Source: Cylindrotheca closterium (taxonomy: Eukaryota > Bacillariophyta > Bacillariophyceae > Bacillariales > Bacillariaceae). Taken from it: a stretch of DNA of 10,962 nt. Within the stretch, counting starts at the first letter, position 1, and every line of letters starts with the position of its first letter. The stretch is taken from assembly GCA_933822405.4 (NCBI GenBank), contig CAKOGP040002026.1, positions 1 through 10,962 on the forward strand, read 5' to 3'. Made by a program: the position numbers and the translations under genes. Under the pieces are notes generated by a model. That model made no database searches. It saw nothing but the letters and a program-made list of their open reading frames with translations, and was not told the origin of the DNA. Shown here piece after piece: positions 1 to 5,462 of this stretch.

Positions 1-179
1 TAGCGACATATCCGGGTTAGAAGTGCTTTATTTTTGATTTTCAAAAACTAATGGTCTGCCCTCCGTCATATTCATATCTCACAACATTTCATGAGGAAAG
101 CTGCCGACACGTAGAGGTGGTACGAAAGATACGGCGGTTTTCAAAAATACCCAACCCCATTCATGAAATATGAGCCGAA

Positions 180-207
180 TTTTCAAGAATTTTCAAGAAT
201 TTTTCCC
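180..207. repeat. short T-rich direct repeat
   Basis: TTTTCAAGAA is repeated back to back and followed by TTTTTCCC. A similar arrangement (TTTTAAAGAA then TTTTTAAGAA then TTTTTTCCCCC) recurs at about 441-472. These are low-complexity tracts with no assigned function. Confidence 0.5.
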
Positions 208-553
208 TTTTTCCATCAGCTTTCCCCCGTTTTCTAGCCAAAGAAAAGTTTGAGAAATTCAACACTTTTCGAAATACACCAAAAGAAAAACACATATCAA
301 GAAGGTTGCGTCCGTTTTCGAAGACCCAGAAGCGAAGTGGGGAAACAGCAAGGCCAAGGTGCTCCTGCAAATCGGATTTGGAATTTTAATTGCAGTCTTG
401 TTTCCTTGCGCCCCTTTTAAAGGTTTTGTAAGGTTTTTTCCCCATTTTAAAGAATTTTTAAGAATTTTTTCCCCCACCCGCCTCGAGAACCTGCCAAAGT
501 AGATTGCAAGATTCCTAATTCCACATCGGCCAGCTCGCACGACTGACAAGCTA

Positions 554-569
554 AATATCGCGCGATATT
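554..569. repeat. 16-bp perfect palindrome
   Basis: AATATCGCGCGATATT is identical to its reverse complement. It contains CGCGCG flanked by AT arms and is followed by a further GCGCAAT. It could be a binding site for a dimeric factor, but it is a single occurrence and may be chance. Confidence 0.5.
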
Positions 570-586
570 CGCGCAATGTGTTTTGC

Positions 587-683
587 CGGATGGGCCAAGA
601 GTATAGGATGGGCCAGGTAGAAGAATGGCCCAGTCGGTAGACTGGCCGTGGGGCCAGTCTGTAGAATGGGCCAGTCGGTAGAA
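587..683. repeat. GGCCAGTCGGTAGA minisatellite
   Basis: About five imperfect units of 16-24 bp share a core like ATGGGCCAGTCGGTAGA, for example near 607, 624, 650 and 666. Unit length and sequence both vary, so it is a degenerate tandem repeat. It lies about 400 bp upstream of the TRAPPC2L-like gene, and no function is evident. Confidence 0.6.
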
Positions 684-744
684 CAGTACCCGACGAGTAT
701 TTCACACTTTCAACTTCCGAAAAACTTGCACGTTGTAGCCAGGA

Positions 745-950
745 ATAATCGAAGATTACCTGGCGCCGCCTCCACTCCTGGGCTTGAATCGCATGATGTA
801 GTCTTTGTCTGGAGAAATCGCGCCGTATGCTACCATGGAAACTGTGGCAAAGCCTGATGCTACATACGGGAAGCGAGTAGGTTTGGCACAGTAGTGAGGT
901 ACTAAGTTAGTGACTGGTTTGCACCGAGGTCGAATCATAGGATTCGAAAA
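745..950. repeat. Dispersed repeat, copy A (diverged)
   Basis: This starts with ATAATC, a few bases, then ATTACCTGGCGCCGCCTCCACT, which parallels the starts of the two copies at 2161 and 2696. Further on, CATACGGGAAGCGAGTAGGTTT and the following GGTACTAAGTTAGTGACTGG align with CATACGTAAGTAAGAGATGT and GGTAACTAGAATTAGGGACTGG in those copies. It ends around a hairpin, TCGAATC-ATAG-GATTCGA (930-947), where the other copies carry the palindrome TCGAATATTCGA. The middle is poorly alignable, so this is an older member of the family. Coding potential is absent. It could be a short non-autonomous transposon, a SINE-like sequence or a solo terminal repeat. Confidence 0.55.
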
Positions 951-1069
951 GGCTGAAGCGACGCGCCGCAATCGACACGACGGAAATTGAGACTAAGGAA
1001 GAGCTAGAAACGCCCATACGTCTCCCGTCTTGCCGATCAAGCTACAGTACAGTACAGAATAGTATTAAA

Positions 1070-1624
1070 ATGGCGGCAATTAGCTTATCAGTGATCGATA
1101 AGAACAACAAACCACTCTACGTTCGAGAGTTTGACCAGACTCTGTCAGCAGACCTATTGTCAGAAGAGCAACTCTTTGGTTTTCACTCAATTGAACCGAA
1201 CAAAGAGGCCGTGGTTAGTAATTCGATGACATGTTCTCCGCGACATCAATTCGTAATGCATGCTGCTCTCGATAAATTTGACCAGCTAGCAGGCCCTATA
1301 CCGGGATATGGTTGGCGGAAACCAGGCTTAAACCAGGGTATGTTCGTTGGTCATCTGTGCCCAGTTGAAGATCTAAGGGTATACTGTTATGTTCTAACTA
1401 CTCGGATCAAGATACTCCTTGTGGTCGAAGACGATGCGGTGCCAGAGATGCAGCTATCAATCGACAATGAAATCAAATTATTGCTGACCAAGATACACGC
1501 ACTCTATGTGGAAGATAATCTGAATCCGTTCAAAGATGTCGGTTCAACAATTATATCCAAGCGATTTGATGGGCTTGTTTATCAGCACATCTCTGACTTC
1601 AATCAGTCGGAAGGTATGATATAA
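1070..1624 (+). CDS. TRAPPC2L: TRAPPC2L/Tca17-like TRAPP complex subunit
   Basis: Predicted 184-residue subunit of the TRAPP complex, which acts at Golgi/endosomal membranes as a tether and as a Rab/Ypt exchange-factor scaffold. The order of elements fits the sedlin-type longin fold. There are two N-terminal strands (residues 3-21, with PLYVREF), a helix at 61-74 (FVMHAALDKFD), and three strands at 90-119 (MFVGHLCP, RVYCYVLTT, KILLVVEDD). A helix then runs to about 147, followed by the family hallmark NPF at 152-154 and a C-terminal helix. It is longer than the roughly 140 residues usual for animal TRAPPC2L. Most of the excess is an acidic/polar insert at about 22-58, with a longer loop at 75-89 and a short C-terminal tail. 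The ATG at 1070 is chosen because the first strand begins directly after it. No intron is evident. It is the only intact host gene here and is flanked by members of one dispersed repeat family. TRAPPC2/sedlin itself is the main alternative, but the NPF context favours TRAPPC2L. Confidence 0.82.
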   Translation: MAAISLSVIDKNNKPLYVREFDQTLSADLLSEEQLFGFHSIEPNKEAVVSNSMTCSPRHQFVMHAALDKFDQLAGPIPGYGWRKPGLNQGMFVGHLCPVEDLRVYCYVLTTRIKILLVVEDDAVPEMQLSIDNEIKLLLTKIHALYVEDNLNPFKDVGSTIISKRFDGLVYQHISDFNQSEGMI

Positions 1625-1658
1625 TCAACGCGTTTTGGTCTTCCTGCCGTAAAATCAC

Positions 1659-1682
1659 AGAGAGAGAGAGAGAGAGAGAGAG
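1659..1682. repeat. (GA)n microsatellite
   Basis: An uninterrupted AG dinucleotide run of 24 bases begins 35 bases after the TRAPPC2L-like stop codon. It is a simple-sequence repeat, probably length-polymorphic, and lies just upstream of a TATA-like sequence. Confidence 0.9.
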
Positions 1683-1704
1683 TCGAAGATCTCTTGCACA
1701 TGCC

Positions 1705-1713
1705 CTATAAAAG
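1705..1713 (+). promoter_or_regulatory. TATA-like element CTATAAAAG
   Basis: CTATAAAAG is a near-consensus TATA box. It lies 22 bases after the GA run, and about 30 bases further on the sequence becomes CAGTAGAAACTTATTC, a plausible initiation region. No coding gene follows on the plus strand within 1.3 kb, so the site may drive a non-coding transcript, be a relic, or be chance. Confidence 0.25.
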
Positions 1714-2160
1714 CCAGCAACAGTAGAAACTTATTCAAAATCAAAAATCAAATCGTATTATCAATTACAGATCGGAATAGCCGATAGCTTCGGATCCGCT
1801 GATCGATTGTGCATTGCTATGGAAGTAGCAAACAGGTGGAAATGGACTATTCGAAGAAGGCGATAACACAGTACTGTAACTCATATATGAAGTGCTAGTC
1901 TCGATTTGGAGAAGCGGTAGCAGGCCCGCGAAGGTGCCAATCAACTAGAAACGCCGAAGTAGAAGAATCAGCAATCGATTTCTTTACGCATGTACAAGAG
2001 CATTGCCATCTTACGTTCTGCGAGTACCTGAATATTCAATATGCGGACGGAAAATGTTCAAATGTGTTGCCAATCCACACGGTCAACATTCGCGAACGCG
2101 AAACTCGATTTATGCGCGTTTTGAGCCCACTTTTTCTGTTTCGTTTTGGTGCCGCCGGGC
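1714..2160. other. Intergenic, no gene seen
   Basis: Stops are frequent in all frames and no domain is recognisable. There are small inverted elements such as CGCGAACGCGAA near 2092-2103, but nothing interpretable. The stretch runs from the TRAPPC2L-like 3' flank to the second dispersed repeat. Confidence 0.6.
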
Positions 2161-2438
2161 ATAATCCAACATTACCAGGCGCCGCATCCACTTCATGACT
2201 CGATGTCTAGCTTGATTGGCCTAGGATGATTGCATACTACGAATTTGTACCAAACGAGATTATGGCAGTCCTCCATACGTAAGTAAGAGATGTAGGTTTT
2301 GCATCGTAAGCTTGGTAACTAGAATTAGGGACCGGATTTGGAAACGGGAATCGAATATTCGACTCAATGGACTCAAACGTGACACAAAGTTGGGACCTGA
2401 ATGGTACCTAGCATTTGGTGCAGAAGAGATAAATCAGG
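2161..2438. repeat. Dispersed repeat, copy B
   Basis: Nearly identical to copy C at 2696-2976 over about 268 bp. The shared block runs from ATTACCAGGCGCCGC (2171) to AGAGATAAATCAGG (2438). Only scattered substitutions and one-base indels separate the two, for example GCATCC/GCCTCC, TAGCTTG/TAGCGTG, TTTGGAAAC/TTTCGAAAC and AAGTTGGGA/AATTTGGGGA. The palindrome TCGAATATTCGA is at 2351-2362. A short plus-strand reading frame (2312-2494) crosses the right edge and is not conserved in copy C, so it is not annotated as a gene. The two copies share orientation and are offset by 537-538 bp. Confidence 0.85.
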
Positions 2439-2695
2439 AACCGGGTGGGATGGTGGGAATAAAAGATATAATCGTTCTGAACTGTTTCAGATGATCCTGG
2501 TTCCGTAGCTTTTCATCGTCTCAACTGCACTTGGCAAAAAGAATGCTTCTGTTCACGCCTTCGTTTGCCATGCCGATCGTTCCTGAATTTTTGTCCAATA
2601 AATTACAGTTACTTTGCTTAAGCGACTGACGACATGACTGTTGGCGTGAAGACAGATGTCTTCTCTTGCCAGTCCGTCTACCGTCTTGCCTGATC
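2439..2695. other. Unique spacer between repeat copies B and C
   Basis: Unique sequence with no convincing reading frame. A plus-strand AATAAA is at 2597-2602 but there is no gene upstream of it to use. The spacer ends with CTTGCCTGATC immediately before copy C. Confidence 0.5.
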
Positions 2696-2976
2696 ATAAT
2701 CCTACGGATTACCAGGCGCCGCCTCCACTTCATGACTCGATGTCTAGCGTGATTGGCCTAGGATGATTGCATACTTCAAATTTGTACCAAACGAGATTAT
2801 GCCAGTCCTCCATACGTAAGTAAGAGATGTAGGTTTTGCATTGTAAGCTTGGTAACTAGAATTAGGGACTGGATTTCGAAACGGGAATCGAATATTCGAC
2901 TCAATGGACTCAAACGTGACACAAATTTGGGGACCTGAATGGTACTGAGCATTTGGTGCAGAAGAGATAAATCAGG
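2696..2976. repeat. Dispersed repeat, copy C
   Basis: Direct-repeat partner of copy B. It begins ATAATCCTACGGATTACCAGGC and ends GATAAATCAGG. The palindrome TCGAATATTCGA is at 2888-2899. The flanks after 2976 and 2438 are unrelated, so the right boundary of the family lies at or very near ATCAGG. It sits about 160 bp from the last codon of the retrotransposon, so the retroelement 3' boundary must fall between 2977 and 3138, or the repeat lies inside the element. Confidence 0.85.
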
Positions 2977-3138
2977 CCAAGGAATGGTATGCAATCGCTT
3001 CAGGAGGAAACGGAAGAGAGGGCCAATACACTAGCGAGTGCATGGAGTGGGAAAAAGAAAAGAAAAGAAAGAAAATTTGTTGATGGATGGGGCATCATAC
3101 AAAAAGGAATGGAAAAGTTGCGTAGGGTAGCAAGGTAG
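2977..3138. other. Presumed 3' flank or 3' UTR of the retroelement
   Basis: Non-coding. It contains a polypurine tract on the plus strand at about 3050-3074 (GGGAAAAAGAAAAG followed by AAAGAAAG). No inverted or direct copy of the sequence upstream of the Gag gene was recognised here by eye, so the terminal repeats expected of a DIRS-order element are not identified at this end. Confidence 0.35.
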
Positions 3139-3351
3139 TTATATAAGAAATGTAGTTGCATTGATCATTGTGATGGCATCATTTTGTTGCATGCACAGAT
3201 GCTGGGCAACGTTGCGCAGGTATGCCATAAAGGCATCTGATTTCCATCGGAGGAGGAACTTGATCTGGTCAGTGGTTGCTCCAGAGGTGTGGAGGAGGAC
3301 ACAGGCGCCAACTTGGATAGAGTGGGAAGAATACTGGATCTTGTCTTGTTT
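3139..3351 (-). pseudogene. Tyrosine recombinase C-terminal fragment, detached
   Basis: In one minus-strand frame this reads KQDKIQYSSHSIQVGA, then TSGATTDQIKFLLRWKSDAF, then MAYLRN, ending at TAA (3139-3141). That is the C-terminal catalytic block of a YR: box-II histidine in SSHS (codon 3322-3324), tryptophan in RWKSDAF, and the nucleophilic tyrosine in MAYLRN (codon 3220-3222). The second arginine of the expected HSxR motif is glutamine (CAA, 3313-3315), one transition from CGA. The fragment is not in frame with any YR N-terminal copy: the neighbouring 368- and 104-residue frames run across it in other frames. The middle of the YR between residue 235 and this block is missing from the window. 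It is a remnant of the recombinase that would have inserted the circular cDNA. Confidence 0.75.
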
Positions 3352-3373
3352 CGAGCGCCACTGTGTAGAGTGC
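3352..3373 (-). repeat. 22-bp displaced piece of the YR N-terminal region
   Basis: GCACTCTACACAGTGGCGCTCG (minus strand) matches, with one mismatch, the ALYTVALA-coding stretch inside both YR N-terminal copies (near 4127-4148 and 5023-5044). It sits between the detached YR C-terminus and the shortened third repeat unit. Rearrangement therefore left an island of YR sequence rather than one simple deletion. Confidence 0.6.
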
Positions 3374-3670
3374 TGCGGGGATTGTCGGTGGCGCCTGCTT
3401 TGGATTGGAGAACAGACAGGAGCGCAGGACGGAGCAAAGTTTGGGACTCGGCTGGAAATAATTGTAGTTTCTCATCCAAGGTAAAGTGCGAAATGTCTGC
3501 AAAAGTAATTGATGGTGAGAGAGTTTCAGGTTTGGGCGTGAAATAAAATCAGCAGCAAAGTTGTCATCACCAGGGATATGATCAGAAAGAGCAGTCAGAG
3601 GGGAGCGTTTGAGTAGCTGACCGTGCAAGTCGACCAAAAGGCGTGCAAAAGGGCTGTTGGTGCGGGCGTC
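3374..3670 (-). repeat. Shortened third copy of the 896-bp unit
   Basis: Aligns at exactly 896-bp offset with 4270-4566. It carries the RNase H C-terminal segment and the first 35 codons of the YR in overlapping frames. In 297 bp I see three differences: T for C at 3383, C for T at 3413 and T for C at 3463. The first and third turn CpG into TpG and change coding (for example the arginine of EKLRLF to glutamine). The rest of the YR N-terminal part is deleted. Confidence 0.85.
3375..3479 (-). pseudogene. Third YR start, cut after 35 codons
   Basis: The frame opens MDEKLQLFPAESQ and matches the other YR starts up to TDNPR, with LQLF for LRLF, SVLQ for SILQ and TDNP for TDDP. After this the YR sequence is replaced by the displaced 22-bp piece and the out-of-frame YR C-terminus, so the open frame to 3165 is meaningless beyond this point. 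It shows that the tandem array once had a third full unit or that this copy was the original YR. Confidence 0.7.
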
Positions 3671-4566
3671 GGAAATGGATACTTTACGTTTGAACTTGTC
3701 AAAACAGGTAACATCTTCAACACAAAATGCAATGGAAATGCCGTCAAAGGTGGCTTGGTCGCCAATATTTTTGTTGGCGGAAGTTTGGGCATACTCGGAC
3801 AGGCGGTGGCCATCGAGGAGGCCGATACTGTTCCAGTCTTCACATGTTTTCCAGAGACCGTTGCGGTGGGCTTTGGTGTCGATATTGTGGTGCTCGAGGT
3901 GTTGTTGCATGTCAAGGGTGTAGGGCTCAAGTTTATTGGGAACTTTTTCATGGCGCTCCACTTCAGCAATGGTGGCATGAATATCGGGTGACATTTTGGT
4001 ATCGCTCGGGTTGTTGTATCGGGGATCACGACCGGTAAAAAGGCAGATAAAAGACGCTGCTGCATGGAGGTACTGCTTGATTGTGGCAGACTTGATGTAT
4101 TGTCCTTTAATTGTGCGACCGGTAGCGAGTGCCACTGTGTAGAGTGCAAAGGTGGCGATGCGGCGTTCGTGAGGGAAGTCGGGGCCATTCATTAAGTAGT
4201 TGTTGCGCATATTCATATCATAGCAAAACTTGAGGAAATGGAGTCGGCGGGAACGAAGTGTCCCAGATTTGCGGGGATCGTCGGTGGCGCCTGCTTTGGA
4301 TTGGAGAATAGACAGGAGCGCAGGACGGAGCAAAGTTTGGGACTCGGCTGGAAATAATCGTAGTTTCTCATCCAAGGTAAAGTGCGAAATGTCTGCAAAA
4401 GTAATTGATGGTGAGAGAGTTTCAGGTTTGGGCGTGAAATAAAATCAGCAGCAAAGTTGTCATCACCAGGGATATGATCAGAAAGAGCAGTCAGAGGGGA
4501 GCGTTTGAGTAGCTGACCGTGCAAGTCGACCAAAAGGCGTGCAAAAGGGCTGTTGGTGCGGGCGTC
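3671..4566 (-). repeat. 896-bp tandem unit, copy 2
   Basis: Head-to-tail copy of 4567-5462, with no difference found by eye. It contains, in coding direction, the RNase H tail (4566 to about 4213), overlapping YR codons 1-235 (4375-3671), and then a junction directly to the next RNase H tail at 3670. The junction sequence on the plus strand is GCGGGCGTC/GGAAATGG. Confidence 0.9.
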
Positions 4567-5271
4567 GGAAATGGATACTTTACGTTTGAACTTGTCAAAA
4601 CAGGTAACATCTTCAACACAAAATGCAATGGAAATGCCGTCAAAGGTGGCTTGGTCGCCAATATTTTTGTTGGCGGAAGTTTGGGCATACTCGGACAGGC
4701 GGTGGCCATCGAGGAGGCCGATACTGTTCCAGTCTTCACATGTTTTCCAGAGACCGTTGCGGTGGGCTTTGGTGTCGATATTGTGGTGCTCGAGGTGTTG
4801 TTGCATGTCAAGGGTGTAGGGCTCAAGTTTATTGGGAACTTTTTCATGGCGCTCCACTTCAGCAATGGTGGCATGAATATCGGGTGACATTTTGGTATCG
4901 CTCGGGTTGTTGTATCGGGGATCACGACCGGTAAAAAGGCAGATAAAAGACGCTGCTGCATGGAGGTACTGCTTGATTGTGGCAGACTTGATGTATTGTC
5001 CTTTAATTGTGCGACCGGTAGCGAGTGCCACTGTGTAGAGTGCAAAGGTGGCGATGCGGCGTTCGTGAGGGAAGTCGGGGCCATTCATTAAGTAGTTGTT
5101 GCGCATATTCATATCATAGCAAAACTTGAGGAAATGGAGTCGGCGGGAACGAAGTGTCCCAGATTTGCGGGGATCGTCGGTGGCGCCTGCTTTGGATTGG
5201 AGAATAGACAGGAGCGCAGGACGGAGCAAAGTTTGGGACTCGGCTGGAAATAATCGTAGTTTCTCATCCAA
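4213..5271 (-). pseudogene. Truncated tyrosine recombinase fused to RNase H tail (352 aa)
   Basis: Residues 1-235 are the N-terminal part of the element's tyrosine recombinase: a helical core-binding region (about 30-150) followed by the start of the catalytic domain, with the box-I arginine R191 in GHRLSEYAQ. At 4566/4567 the frame runs straight into a duplicated RNase H C-terminus (residues 236-352, starting DARTNSPFARL), which includes the last RNase H acidic motif PGDDNFAADF. The catalytic histidine, second arginine, tryptophan and tyrosine are all missing, so no recombinase activity is expected. The ATG at 5271 lies 163 nt inside the preceding RT-RNase H frame, in a different frame. That is the likely native arrangement. 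The open fusion could be translated, but it is most simply a by-product of tandem duplication. Confidence 0.8.
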
Positions 5272-5462
5272 GGTAAAGTGCGAAATGTCTGCAAAAGTAA
5301 TTGATGGTGAGAGAGTTTCAGGTTTGGGCGTGAAATAAAATCAGCAGCAAAGTTGTCATCACCAGGGATATGATCAGAAAGAGCAGTCAGAGGGGAGCGT
5401 TTGAGTAGCTGACCGTGCAAGTCGACCAAAAGGCGTGCAAAAGGGCTGTTGGTGCGGGCGTC
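4567..5462 (-). repeat. 896-bp tandem unit, copy 1 (promoter-proximal)
   Basis: First unit in coding direction. Its upstream edge (5462/5463) is continuous with the native RNase H sequence, where the plus strand reads GCGGGCGTC/ATTCATCC, so this is the original RNase H tail and original YR start. Its downstream edge (4566/4567) is the first aberrant junction. 896 is not a multiple of three, yet the length happens to bring the YR frame into the RNase H frame. Confidence 0.9.

Larger units (their letters stand above)
1..744. other. AT-rich intergenic DNA, no gene recognised
   Basis: No reading frame on either strand looks like a conserved protein. The longest (148 residues, minus strand, 259-705) runs through simple repeats and a minisatellite and has no recognisable domain. 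The stretch holds T-rich runs with repeated TTTTCAAGAA/TTTTAAAGAA motifs near 180-207 and 441-472, a 16-bp palindrome and a short minisatellite, listed separately. It may contain the 3' end of a gene lying to the left, but nothing here shows that. Confidence 0.6.
3269..4375 (-). pseudogene. Second YR/RNase H chimera (368 aa) with scrambled C-terminus
   Basis: Residues 1-235 are identical to the upstream chimera, including GHRLSEYAQ. They are followed by the third RNase H tail (MRNYNYF instead of MRNYDYF). The frame then crosses the rearranged junction at 3352-3374, where ALYTVAL reappears, and continues out of frame through the YR C-terminal DNA to a stop at 3269. The last 30 or so residues are therefore nonsense relative to any family. 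It has no catalytic tyrosine and is a duplicated relic. Confidence 0.75.

Noticed and set aside
587..683. CRISPR-like array of GGCCAGTCGGTAGA units
   Set aside because: Units are directly adjacent and variable with no unique spacers of constant length, and the locus is eukaryotic.
259..705. 148-residue minus-strand frame over the minisatellite
   Set aside because: Its start region encodes a repetitive YRLGH/YRLAP-like string that is simply the minisatellite translated, and the rest has no recognisable fold.
855..950. Possible tRNA-derived SINE promoter (TGGCACAGTAGTG as A box, GGTCGAATCA as B box)
   Set aside because: The B box lacks one T of GGTTCGA and copies B and C do not preserve both boxes, so a tRNA origin is not supported, although a database comparison was not possible.
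2312..2494. 60-residue plus-strand frame
   Set aside because: It lies mostly within repeat copy B, is interrupted in copy C by an indel, and shows no domain.
3050..3074. Polypurine tract as an LTR-retrotransposon plus-strand primer
   Set aside because: It is purine-rich on the strand opposite to the element's coding strand, and YR retrotransposons do not use an LTR-type polypurine tract.
3595..4188. 197-residue minus-strand frame repeated at 4491-5084, and 122/103/88-residue plus-strand frames repeated at the same offset
   Set aside because: They are alternative-frame readings of the YR/RNase H DNA. Their duplication follows from the 896-bp array and is not evidence for coding.
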